A stretch of 64,000 nt of DNA from the NCBI GenBank assembly GCA_000697355.1, contig JNEN01001244.1:186001-250000 (forward strand), in the 5' to 3' direction. The notes under the pieces are model-generated. The model saw only the letters and a program-made list of their open reading frames with translations, made no database searches and was not told where the DNA came from. This DNA is from Syncephalastrum monosporum B8922. Lineage: Eukaryota; Mucoromycota; Mucoromycetes; Mucorales; Syncephalastraceae. Position numbers and translations under genes: made by a program. Below are positions 1 through 12,008 of the stretch, piece after piece. Position 1 is the first letter of the stretch, and every line of letters begins with the position of its first letter.

Positions 1-3000
1 TGCATGTACCACCGTCTCCAGCACAAGTCTTAATGCGTCAATCACCATACTCAACAGAGACGGACCCTGTCAGGACGATGAGTTCCTGCATGCTGCATTC
101 TGCATCCTCTTACCTTTTTGGCCTGGTAATTCAGGAAGCTACTATCCGAGTCTTCTGTGTTTAGTATGTGCATATACACCTTGGCCAGATCGCCGCATAG
201 TTGAAATGAGGCTTCGTCTTTCTCGATCTAGTTGGAAATATGAGAGGCCGTTCGCGTGGGTCTGTGGCAGACATTACCGTGTCGAGACAATGGTGGGTAT
301 TAGAGACAATATATTGGATGAAGCTGATATCAGAGCGCAAGACACGCGAAGGTGTCTGTATGGTGCCTTGCATAAACATGCATTGTGACACCTTGGCCAC
401 AAACGCAAACGACAAGACGGAGTATTCCGATACAAGCGTAGGCACCTTTCGACCTGTACGAAGCGTAATTAGAGAGTCATTTTTTTAAATTGATGATAGT
501 GTACGCTTGCCTTTATCGTTGGTGACATTTTCTTTAAGCGTGCACAACAGCTCATCGTGCCTTTTGTAGAGGTTCAGCATCAACTCAAACGAATCCATAT
601 TCTCGCCGCGCACAAAGAATTCATGTTCCATTGCAGCCTAGAGAAAAGAGAAAAGAAAAGAGAGAAACCCAAGTCAGCATGCTTGAAATAGGTCTTGTCT
701 GGTGTCTACCTCATAGCATCCCAAGAGCAGCCGCGCTGACTGGTGATTGCGCGCACCGGCATGGGTGGCCAGGTCATAGCTGGCCGACTTGTCGAGTGCA
801 TAATCCTCGAGCTGGTTCTTGGATAGGCGATGCGCGAGCGACTTAAACATGGCCTGGCACTTTTCTGCACAGTCTTGTGTGACTATAAAAGCCCGTCAGT
901 ATCGCATTGAAGAAAAAGATTCTTTAAACTAACCTGTGTCGACGTCACCACTTTCTACCTCGCGGAGGGCTTTGAGAAGGGCGGCCAACAAAACATGTAC
1001 AGGCTCGGCCATTTTCCCACTCGACGCACCCTCCACGCAGGCTTGAAGTTTGATAGCGGATTGGATGCCTTCATCCGCCTCATAGACTTCCATAAACTAG
1101 TATGCTATTAGCGCAAAACAAAGCAGAGCCGCGCTACGGTTACCTGGGCACTCAAAAGTTCAAGAATGTCGCCGCGTAGTGACCCATATTTGACAAGCCT
1201 CCCGAGGCCTTCGTAGGCCGCCAGTCGGATATCCGACTGCTGGCCGAAACATCGGCGCAGTAAGGCTAAATATGCAGGTCAGAGCTTGCATCCATGCAAA
1301 GCCAATCTTTCACTTACCAAGCACTTCATAGGTGGATCCAGTTTCGGCTGCGTCGTCATGTTCGAGTTGCTCCTCAAGTAGACCCAGAAGACCTGTGACA
1401 GAAATCTTTCGACTATCCACATCTCTATCATTCAACATGAGTATTTTATCCTTCAGCCGTCAATAGCTCATTCACTTACCTGGAAAACATGCTTTTTCGG
1501 AGTACAAGCATTAGCGTATCGCGCAGCTGATCATTTGCTTTGGCTAACGGTTTAATGGCGAGCAAGAAGCGTTCGGCAATGGGCAGCGGGAGAAGGGTGA
1601 GATAGTCGAGGGTCTCTTTGAGCTAGCATACGCGCAGCATTTGAATTGAGGATGATGTTTTGCCAAATAGACTGCGTGCTTCCTTACATTTGGCGCAAAT
1701 GGTTCAATGGTATGTCGCTGCTCTTTGCAGATGCGTTCCAATAGTTTCAGGAACTGGGGTGCGCTGTTGGCCCTTGAGATGATGCGTGAAATAATTTGTT
1801 CCAGGACTTCTTGTCGGATAATGCGCTGGAGCTACACCAGGTGTCAGTATCATTATAAAGCCCATGTTATCTGCTTACTTTGAAAAGACGTAACAGGACC
1901 TGGGTCGCCAGGTCGACAATGGCTTCGTACGCATGGCTAAGCGTCGTACCTAGTTGATATTAGTCATAAGCACCTAGTCCATTTATTCTTTTCCTTACTC
2001 GTCGAGCGTGCTGGTGTGCCTTGAGATACGGCCGTATCGATTAGAGAAAGCGCCAGCTGTGTGATGGGCTGTACCACCTGGTCCCACCCCAAAATTGATT
2101 TCTCTGCAACGTCTAGCAAAATGTCCCGTATGCGATCCTTGCCGAGCTTCATGTATTCTACAGCGACGCGTTAAACATGCGCGAGACATGTCTGTTTAAC
2201 TTACGTAGTATCCAAGCGTTTTTTTCTACCTTGTCCGCATCCTTGAACGCAGAAATGACACTTGAACGTAGGAACTCAAACACCTGCGGCGGAATATCAG
2301 CAATGACAACGATAGGTCATGGATCTGACTTACAGCGTCTTCCATCCGATGGATCTTGGCCACGGAGAGGATGCATGCCATACAGAAAGTCTGCATCAGC
2401 TGGGAGCCATTGTTTCGGAAATACTTGAGGAGCTCGTTTCCGAGATCCTAGTGCAGATGTGAGACCAGGTGTGCTTGACAGAGGTCGACGAAGCCTTACT
2501 TGATCTTGCTTGATTGCAAACGTGAGGTGGAGCATGATGGTGCCTTCCATGTGACGCACACTAATAAGGATATGAGTCAGAGAACAATCGTATAAGCGGC
2601 ATCCTACGTGGCTTCGGGCGCTTCGAGGGCTTCCGGATCATGTTTGTTGAAAAAGTCGAAAATGGTCGACAAGACGAGGCGTTTGCTTCCCTAAACGCGT
2701 CTAAGTAAGACGGAGGTATCCTACTTGGCATCTTACCTTTCGCGAGAGGAGCAACATCTGATAGATAAAGGGAGGGAATTCTTCCAGCTCGAGGTACTTG
2801 AACTGCTTATGCATACGTTTGATAACCGCGTCCAGCTGCGCAGGTGCAAGCTCAATGTCATTCAGTGCAGAGGCAAGACCCAGGGCAATTGACGAGGTCC
2901 AATGGGCGGTAAACAACTGGTTCAGGACGGGGCCGATGTCTTGCGAGGGTTCGGCCACCAATGCTTGGTTGCACAGTTTGGTCAAAAGTTCATAGACGCG

Positions 3001-3644
3001 TGGGTGGGGCGTGGCGCCTTCGTTGAGATGGTCTGCGATTCGATGCGCCGCGTCGCACAGGAGCAGGGGTGGCAATACCTCGATCTAGTCAAGTTGTCAG
3101 GCAAAGAGGGGGCCTTCGTCCAAGCAGAGCCTATTCTTACCTCTGGCAAAAGCAAATTCACGAGACTTCCTACCCTGCTGGATGCAGCCGAGTTGCCCGC
3201 AAGTGCTTCGCCGGACCTGCCCAACCTAGGAAACGTTGAGACGAAGTGGAAAGCGCTATATTGGCCGACTTACCAGTCAATATAAGCCTGAAGCACGATC
3301 GCACGTCTGTACTGGGCGTCTTCAATCTCGCACAAGGAACCTGTGCAGCCCACGTCAGAATGAACACACTTGGACGTACAACTTGCATACCATCAAGAAT
3401 GCCTCGTACAAACGGGATAGGACCGGGATCGTCGGTCAGGGCAGAGGGTGCAAGCTGTTCCTGCAGCTTGTCTGCGATCTATCCAGCGCCCATCTTAGAA
3501 AAGGAAGAAAACGACACCGATCCAGCATGTAAATACTTTGTGTGCCTCCTGGTCATGGCGATCGGCCTGGCTCTGCTCCGTCGAATGCTGCGATTCACCT
3601 GGTACAGCCAAGTTGTCCACTTCTTTATCACGCGAGTCTGACAT
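1..3644 (-). CDS. FANCI: FANCI (Fanconi anaemia group I) homologue, partial: C-terminus runs off the left edge
   Basis: FANCI pairs with FANCD2 as a DNA clamp in interstrand-crosslink repair. The start ATG is at 3644; exon 1 ends at AHK and joins IADKLQEQL after an intron with acceptor GGATAG, matching the vertebrate N-terminus (KTADKLQEFL). Collinear FANCI blocks follow in order: an EEFPPFIYQMLLLSRK segment (about 2745-2800), RHMEGTIMLHLTFAIKQDQ (about 2510-2560), a GWDQVVQ..ALSLIDTA block (2000-2110), IIRQEVLEQIISRIISRA (about 1750-1830), and NQLEDYALDKSASYDLA (about 760-830). Further left, SVLSFAFVAKVSQCMF (about 380-430) and SLLSMVIDALRLVLE (about 20-60) continue the alignment. More than a dozen short introns break the gene. 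The TAA at 485-487 lies in an intron (acceptor CGTACAG), so the gene does not end there. About three quarters of the family length is inside the window. The residue aligned with the monoubiquitinated lysine is Asp (see findings). Identification rests on remembered family sequence. Confidence 0.88.
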
Positions 3645-3750
3645 CAAATGAAGAAAAAAGGAAAAAGAAAAAAAAATCGCGTTCTGATATGCGACGCGTT
3701 TCTGACCACTAATTTATTATATTTGCACTGAAGCATGCGAAATGGGGTCT

Positions 3751-5401
3751 TTAATCGTCATCCTCCTCCTCGCTGCTGTCCTCATTCTCGCGCAACCACG
3801 CCACGAAAGGCTCCATTTGCTTCAAGAAGATAGTCTTGCCCTGGGGGTTATGAGCCTTGTCAGCCCAGTACAGAATGGCATTGTCGGAAAGGACGTCATT
3901 CTTGTACAGGAGCTGCACAATCTGGCGGAACGACTTGGTGAGCTTGGCGTCTTCGTAGCAAGTGCCCTGGACTTTCTTGAGGACGACCAACTCGGTCTTG
4001 GGGGAGCTCGTAAAGGCTTCAAGGACACTCGACCATTGCTATAGTTTAAAATAAGTCCACTACTCTATCGAAAAGCACCCAGTGTGTGTAGCTAACCTTG
4101 ATGACACGCAAGACCTGCGACTCGACCTGGTCGGGACGGGCGTTGATCAAATCGAGGGTGCCAATGATGGCAGACCACACGATAGGGGCCACTTCAGGCT
4201 CGGTCAACTGGGCCCCCTTCATCTCCTGCTTAATATAGGACACAACCTTATAGGAAGGTAGAAAAGATGAGCTGAGGAAAAAAAAACGGAGCTATTTTTT
4301 TTTCTTTCTACCTCTGCACTGGCAGCTTCATCAGACATCATTTCGGTCAACTTGGCCCGGAGCTGGTACTTGATAAAATCCTTCTGATTCTTCTGATGGA
4401 ACGCGACCAGCTGCTTCATGTCCTCCGCCTCAAAGTGGCGGACGAGACATTCCTCCTCGCGCTTGTTGGGAGGGAAAAGCTCGATGAGTTTGGAATCCAA
4501 ATTGGCATTAATCAGGGTTCTGCCAAACTGCTCAATGGACTGCTCAGCCAAAATCGTACGGAACACGGACGTGGCGAAATCCAAGGCAGCACCATCCTTG
4601 ACAAGATAGTCCTTGAAGAGGACCTTGAGGACGGAGATGTTGATGAGCTGCATCGTAATGCAAAAGCCGGTGGTCTTGGCCAGCTTGTTGGTATCCGAGG
4701 CAGGCCATTTGTTCACAAACTGGAGAATGTGCTGGACAGTCTCCTCAAGAGTATGCTGCAGATATTTATAGCGACGGATGAGCTTCGAAAGCACACCAAT
4801 GTGCTGCTTGATCACGGCGGTATCATCATCTGCTTCGAAAATGCAGAATGGGTTCTTCTCGGCACTCTTGCTGATTGTGCCTCCTGGTTCTATAGCACAG
4901 GATTACAAATTAGAATGTCATCCGCTACGAACTTGACTTCCATTTTGTACGATATTTACCGAGAATACCACCAGTAATAAGAGTTTCAAAAAGGGAATCA
5001 CCGTACTTTTTGTAGTCAAGTGTGTTTCCAGCAGAATCAAGTCGGGCAAGGATCTCGTCGAAGTTTCCTTTCTCGATGGAAGAGAGTTGAGACAGAAGAC
5101 TATCCCTGAATACTAATACCACCACAAAAGCAATGGAGTGAAGTAACATAGAACACAATCAGTTTGATCCATCTCCATCCCAACGCACACGTTAGAATCT
5201 GGCGCTTTCTTACCTTCAGGCTCGTGTTTAGCTTGGGCTTTTTGGACACCCTAAAATCAAGATTACAATGTCAACAAGTCGAATTTTTTTTTCTTCAAGT
5301 AAAAAGGTGTTCATCTGTCCACTTACTTTTCTTTGTTTTATTCTAACACCATGCAGAGCAGGTTTGGTATTGGTTGTAGCCTGAGATTGGGTAGAAGTCA
5401 T
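3751..5401 (-). CDS. eIF5-mimic protein (5MP/BZW family, W2 domain)
   Basis: 5MP proteins resemble the C-terminal half of eIF5. They bind eIF2/eIF3 and compete with eIF5, tightening start-codon selection. Exon 1 is 5401-5327 (25 codons) and exon 2 is only 5250-5214. Exon 3 begins VFRDSLLSQL and runs into DSAGNTLDYKKYGDSLFETL. After a PGGT block comes KLIRRYKYLQ, the diagnostic BZW core (human KLIRRYKYLE). The C-terminal W2/MI domain ends in KTIFLKQMEPFVAWLREN followed by a short acidic tail (EDSSEEEDDD), as in animal BZW1/2. Predicted length is about 415 aa, normal for the family, with roughly six introns. Only about 106 bp separate its stop from the FANCI start, so the two minus-strand genes are tightly tandem. 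Ascomycete yeasts lack this family, which supports an early-diverging fungus. Confidence 0.9.
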
Positions 5402-7598
5402 ATAAAGTTCAGTCTTTCTTTAATCTCTTTTTGATTAAACACTTGAAGAGCTTCGAGAAAAGAAAGCAAAAGGATAACGAACGCATTCGCAACCCGTGAC
5501 TGAATATATACTGAACTTGAATTTCAAACGATCCGCATTTCCACTATGTATCCATTATAAACAGAGACCCGTGTATCTTGCATGTCATTGGTCAGTTTTT
5601 CGATCGCTCTCTTGCTGGTTTGGGGTCTTTCTTCTTCCTTGCCATTGGTCCCTTCAGTCCCCCCTTTGCCTGTTCCACTTTTATGCAACACCCATCGTCT
5701 CAAATTCTATCCGCATTGAACAAATCCCATTCGTAGAGGAAATGCAAAGGAGAAGAGCAAAAAAAGTGCCTCTATTCCATCTTCTCACATGGTCTTGAAC
5801 GGTTTTCTGTAACTCTCTTTTGGATTCCGCCTGACCCGCAGTACTCATGTCACGCCGTATGATGCTCACACCCCATGATTATGGATATATCTATACAGCG
5901 ACATCGGTTGCTTACCCACGATACTATGCTGCTCTCCCACAGAGGAGATCCTGAAGACGAAAGTAGAGATAGAGGATAACAGGAGTAAGATGCGACTATG
6001 TCACCGTTCAATTATTTTTATCGGGGTCCCCCTTCCACATTCAGTACCGGGTTCCGCAAACAAATATGATGTCATGCCATCTGCAAAGTGCCACCCTTTG
6101 CTCAGGCTATATACTTTATTATTGCACCGGCCCGTTGCTGTTATGTATAATGGTGCCTGAAAGCAAGTGACAGCAAGTTCTGAAGCTGCTGAAAAGGCCG
6201 TGATTGTTTCGTTGACCTTTTCTTTTTCTTTATTCTCATATTTACGTAAGAGTATCCACAACCGTGACGATATAGAGGAAAAGAAACACGTGAGGGATAG
6301 GGAAAAGCACTGAAAAGAAGACGTACTGTAAGATGAGAAAGGTGTCTACATGGATTTTTAAGATACATCTGACATTAAGACTACAAGGTAAAAGAGAAAT
6401 GTAGCATATAAGCTGTTGCAGCCGCTTCCATAAATACAATATCTACAGCATTCTATCTGCAGTGCTGGAGGTTGATTTTTGAGACGAAATGTATGATTTT
6501 ATGACAAGGCGATGCAATATGTCCATTAAAATGCACAATTATATTATACTTTGGAAGAAACAGCGCGGATAATATAAGCCTAATGGTGTCCAGGAGTGGC
6601 GATGAATGGACCGCACAGATCATGTTTACCGCATTTCATATCAATTTAACGCAGTATTGTATGATCAAGAACGGGCATCCCTACAAGAGTTACTGTGTCT
6701 ACGACCAAAGCGAAAACTTAACGCGATATCCGCAATTCGTTCACTTCATGTTAGTTTAGGAGCTCCAAACATATCATAAGAGAAAGCTTGGTCGTGCTGC
6801 TGCTGACGATAGCATAGCAACCGCGATAGGCCACTGTCTGATTCGTCAAAAGGCGGCTCTTGATGAAATCGACAGATTTTATCTAGAGAAAGGACATGAC
6901 CTTCTTACGTATCATATGTGAGGGTGATAATATACGTACGGTATAGAAGACAGCCAAAGGCATCCAGGTCTTCATAGAACGGGAACAGATGGTATCGTCA
7001 TGACAAAATATAATAAGCGTTACGTTGCTATGCTATGATTGATTGATTGATTTCAGCTGGTGTGTCTGCCTCACTAATCTTCAACGTCTGTACTTTACGT
7101 TCCTGTACTCTCCCGGATCATCCCTGGGTCTGTGCCCTCTGAGCGTTATACCCAATGTCCCTGCCAAGGATTTATATCAAGATAGACTGATAGACTGTAT
7201 TGCAGTCCAGACAGATCATGTATTACCAGGTCAATGTGCTGCTCATTCCTGCCGTCCCATTCTCTTTCTTCTGTCAGGCGCCAATGCGCCATCGAGTAGC
7301 AATACGTATCCGGAGAGCACTTAGTGTTGCTATCTTTATCGGATGAACATTGACTGCCTTTGAGAGTCAAAATTCATAACGATTCAAAAAGGCCATTTCC
7401 TTTGACTTATGTATTCCATAGAGGCAGGACGGGGGGAATTGGGGGCAATGGTGAGGGAGTACATGTAGGAAGGGAGGCAAGGGTCAGAAAGAGCTAAAAG
7501 GTATGTAGATATATATGAAATGTGTAAAGTGAGGGGATCCAACAAGTAAAAGAAGTGTGACAGAGAGAGAGAGATTATAAGTGAAAACACACGCGTAT
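5402..7598. other. Gene-poor 2.2-kb intergenic stretch
   Basis: This stretch holds the upstream region of the 5MP gene (right of 5401) and the 3' flank of importin-9. Open frames here are short and lack splice logic or recognisable protein. The sequence is AT-rich with poly(T) and pyrimidine runs. I see no tRNA, terminal repeats or coding relic. Confidence 0.5.
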
Positions 7599-10500
7599 TT
7601 ACTGCTTGAGAGCGTGTTCCAGGACCTCCTTGTCCGTTTCGTTCAGATGCTGCTGGCAGAGTTCCATGAAATGATTCACATTCTGAGACGAGCAGTTGCG
7701 GAAGAAATCGCCGAGGTACGCGCGCAGGTCAAGGTGGAAGAGAGGGTCATTTTTCAGCTCGGGATTGTTGCGCTCCTCGTCCTCGTCGAGCTCGGCCAAC
7801 ATGTCGGACAGGAAAGCGACGTCGTCGCCCTTCTTGCCGAAATCAAGATCCTCCCAGTCGTCCTCGTCCTCATCGTCGTTGAGCGACTCGGTTTCAGAAG
7901 TGCCGCCCAGAGGTTGGGCCTGTTCTGGCGGAGGCACTGCGTTAGCGAGCTCGCCCACGAGAAGCTCGATGATCTTGGCGTGCACCGGCAGGGCGGTGTA
8001 CTGCTCAGGATCTACAAAGTTGGTGAGAATTCAATAAAAGCTCAGGGTGCGACGATCGAAGCTTACTCTGCTTGGCCTTGGAGCGAGTAACAATGCCACC
8101 TACGATAGGGAATGCTGAGGTATGAGGACTACTGATATTTCTCTGAGTTGTATTGCATGAACTTACCTGAGGGGTTGACAACAATGGAGCCCCTGACTGT
8201 GATACTCTGCAAACGCGGATCGTTGATCAAGAACATCTTGGACAGAGCCACAGCACTAGATATATTCATCAGCAAAAAAAAAAAAAATAAAATAAAAAAA
8301 TCTACTTGTCGCCCTCCATTCGCATTACCTGACACGCTGCGTGTAGTAGCCAGCAAAGCTGTCATAAAAGTCGCACCACTTGTGCATGAGGATATCCAGA
8401 CCGCGCTGGTTGTTGATCTCGGTCTCGCACAAGAACTGGAACACTGTTTCCTGCTGGTGAATCACCAGGTGGGCAAAGACCATCACCAGGGATTGCAGGA
8501 AGGGACCATAGCTCGTGCTGTCCAGGCGGGCCAGCACAGCACGGAGGACTTGAGGCAGGATCGAGGCGACCATGTTTCCAGCCTACAGGACAGTTGTCAG
8601 AAAGGGAAAAAAATCTTGGTAGGTGACCCGATTTTCATGTCTTCGATATCTACCTTCTTGATGATGGTCAGAATCAAATCACCCACAAAGAAAGCTTCCG
8701 AATCAGAGCCAGAAGGCTCGAGCAGCTTGGCCACAAAGTGGACGACGTAGTCCAGACCAGACTTGCCCGCAGGGTCCCGCCTGGCAAATGCAGAACAAAA
8801 AAAAAAAAAAAAGCAAATGAGCACGACCTCTCTTACCAACAGTCTTGTTTTGCTTACCACTCGATCAAATGGTCGCAGTCCTTAGTGACATAGTTCTTGA
8901 CACACTCTTGTGCGCTCTGGAGCACCTCGTCGTCCGTGGAGTTCCAGGCGACTTGCATAAGCACACCAAACTCTTGGTCGGTGAACTCCTTGGGGAGCGG
9001 CGAAGGGCCGTACCGGATCATGGCCGTCAAGAGATCAATGGCATTCTGCATATACCGAGGTCAATTTCTACAGGGTCATGTATTCGTATGACTTACCGCG
9101 AGCACCACAGGCTCCTCCACCTGCGACTTGAAGACCTGGTCGAGGAAGGGCAGGGTGCGCTGGTACAGAGGAGTAAAGTAGTTGGGGCTTTTGGCAAAGT
9201 CCTCGACAATGTCCAACACGAAGCTGGCAATGATAGGATCCGAGCAGAACTTCTTCCAGATGCCGAGCACTGCGGGGGTCAGCACTTGCTCATAGTTGGC
9301 AGCGTTCTCGGTGTTGATCTATTGAATGATGAGCACCTGCTTTTGCCCCAGATAGCCGTCCTTGTACTCACGCGAACAGCTGCGCCCAGGGCTTCCAAAA
9401 GAAGGATGAGGGATTCCTCTGAGGCCTCGTTCAGCAGCTGGCAGGTCGCCTCCATGATGCTGACTTGGTGTGGGGCCACGTGCTGAGGATCAACGAACTT
9501 GCAGTAGCTTTACGCAAGGTTCTGTGTGTTAATAGAAAGCCTTTAGGGAGGCTCGGAACACTTACTTCTTCAAGCTACGCAGGGCCGAGATCTTGACAGG
9601 GATACCGCTGGAGGGGGCTTGGAGAGCGTTCACTGCGACCGAAACATACTGACTTGCCATCTCAGCAGGCAGTACATTGGCAAATTCAGAGGCAAATACA
9701 AAAGCGCGACCTTGCAAGAAGGGGTATTCTATCGGAAATAGAGCATGTCAGCTGCAATGGCCTTCACCAGCGCTACCAAATCGATGTGAAGACTTACGTT
9801 CAGCCTTCATGCTTTCTAAAACAACATGGTCAAACAAGCTGGAGACGTCAAAGTCAATGTTGCGAGCGCCCTTGATGGCTTCGGGCAGATCACCACGGCT
9901 GATGGCGAGCAAGCACGCTTCCTGGATTTTCCACCTAAAAGAAAGAGAGTGACATGTCAGATGGGGGGACCTCTCTTTCTCTCTCGCCTTCCTTGCCATT
10001 AGACGTACCATTCAGGGTTACCAGCAGCGCGCATGCTGTTGGACTCGGAGATGTGGCGCTGAAGAGCGGACTGGAGCGCCTTGTAGAATGCATTTTCAAA
10101 TGTGTCTTGCAGTTCCTGTCATCTAGGTGAGTCCCTTGCGTCTGTTCTGCAATCCGAATGTGAAGAACTTACAAAGACGACATCCGTGGCAGCCACACGG
10201 GCGTTGAAAGAAAAGGTGGCATCCTCCTCATCAGCGACATACTGGTTCGCGTCGCTCGACCAGGTCTCGGCCTGCTCCTGGGTGATCTGCATGTAGGCAA
10301 TCAGGACATACACCAGTTCCTGGAAGAAGGCGGTCGGCGCTCGGTCCACGACGTAGAGGTGGCGCACAGACTTTTTGCTGCACGAGGCAATGATAAAGTC
10401 AAAGAGGGCGTACAGCAAGTTTTGCGAACCGATCTCGTTGCCGTCCGAGTCCTGGAACGTCTCTGCGGCATCGGCCGACTCGGAGACGGATTCGGCGACG

Positions 10501-11701
10501 TAGCGGTCCTTGAGGGCCTGGAGCTCCATCCAGATCGGCTCAAGGATCTCGGGCAGCGAGGCGACGATGAGCTTGGGGAACTCGGCGCTCAGGTTGCAGA
10601 TGCACTGGACGAGCAGACACGTATGAGTCACGAGTACGAGCATGGCTTAGGAGTGATCCGACTCCATCCAGCTTTGTGCTATGGTGATCCTACCTTGACG
10701 ACTTCCATCTTGAGACCATACTCCTCCGTGGCTTTCTCGGGGTCATTCTGGACATGGTGGCGCAGGATGGTGTGGAAGGCCTGAAGCCATTGGGGCATGA
10801 GAGGAGCGATGAACTGGTCGCCAAAGGTAGCATTCTGCTCCTCACGGAGGGTGGAGAGCATCTGAATGCAGCTGTTGAAGATGTTGACGGCGCGGCCGCG
10901 GGTGCGGAAGGAGTAGACGGTGTCGTTGGTCAGGATGGTGAAGAGCTCGGGGATCAGGACGGGGCCGATCTGGGGCAGCTGCTGGATGCTGATATCGCGC
11001 GAGACCATCTCGGACAGGACACGCATGGCACCGTGGACGCTGTCGGCGCTGTTGGACTTGAGGTAGCTCAGCAGAATATCAAGCAGGTTGTGCCAGTCCT
11101 CGGGGAAGTCGTCGTGGGCAATGCGCGACACAACGTAGGCGCACACGACACGGATCTTGGACTCGGGGTCGGCCAGACCGTGCACGATCAGTTCTCGTAC
11201 GGCTGCCTTGCTCTGTACACACCGATAGCATTAATTGCCTCCCATTCAAATGTCGCTTGCTCGTTTGTTCGCTGTGCGTTACCTCAGCAGGGGGCTCGGG
11301 ACCAACAAAGGTCTCTTCACTGCGCGCAGACCAGTGCGTCTGGAGATACGTCTTCAAGGTCAGTGCTGCGAGGTAAACAGGCGGTTAAGGACGATAGAAA
11401 CACAACGGGTTCGTCATATCCAATGAACAATAGCATATAAATATATATGAATAAGAAAAAAAAAAAGGATATCTGACGCTGGGGCACAGCAATGTCTCGG
11501 GACACCGTCAATCGGGTCAAGCTGACCGGGTACTCTGCCAGGGGGATTAGCTCATGAAGGACTCGAGATCATAGACAGGTGATTGTCTTTTATTTTACCA
11601 GGAGCCGCAGCGAATTCCTTAAGACGCTGCTCGGCCGCCGAGCGAATGCCACCGTCGCTGTCTGTCACGCGAAGCAAAGTCTCATATACAGCCTGATCCA
11701 T
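7599..11701 (-). CDS. IPO9: Importin-9 / Kap114-type karyopherin beta
   Basis: Importin-9 carries core histones, TBP and some ribosomal or actin cargo into the nucleus under RanGTP control. ATG at 11701 opens MDQAVYETLLRVTDSDGGIR, followed by an importin-beta N-terminal segment (TLKTYLQTHWSARSEETF matches human LKQYVETHWCAQSEKF). The HEAT-repeat body includes SNSADSVHGAMRVLSEMVSR (about 11000-11060), HGAMRVL being diagnostic, then ADEEDATFSFNARVAATD (about 10190-10240), KWKIQEACLLAI (about 9890-9940) and SLVMVFAHLVIHQQETVFQF. Near the C-terminus a long acidic loop (DDEDEDDWEDLDF) precedes NDPLFHLDLRAYLGDFFRN, the family's conserved end. The protein is about 1,000 aa with more than a dozen introns. 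Length and domain order are normal; no breaks seen. Confidence 0.92.
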
Positions 11702-12008
11702 CCTTGATTGATTTTACGTCGGTTCGAAGCAACGCGTGAAATGAAAAATGAAAAAGACTTCACAAAAAAAAGTTTGTAACGCGCGCGCGCGCAGCACACA
11801 ATCAGGCGCGTGTGTAAGATTCAGGGCACTTTGTGCAGTTCTGATTGGCTGATCCTTGTTTTACTACTGCTCGCACGGATAGACCTTTTTTTCTCTCTAT
11901 TTCTCTATACAATGCGTGTCTACTTTAGAAACATAAAGTACATGATGCGATGTGTGTGCGTGTATATGTGTAAATGCGTGTGGGATAGGTGGAGTGATGA
12001 ATGATAGC
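11702..12008 (-). promoter_or_regulatory. Upstream region of importin-9, with a (CG)n run
   Basis: About 300 bp separate the importin-9 start (11701) from the stop of the upstream tandem gene (12009). An A-rich run (11763-11771) and an alternating CG tract (11780-11792) lie within 100 bp upstream of the ATG. A TATA box is not evident. The limits of the promoter are inferred. Confidence 0.4.

Noticed and set aside
10754..11440. 228-aa plus-strand open frame opposite importin-9
   Set aside because: Antisense shadow of well-conserved importin-9 HEAT-repeat exons.
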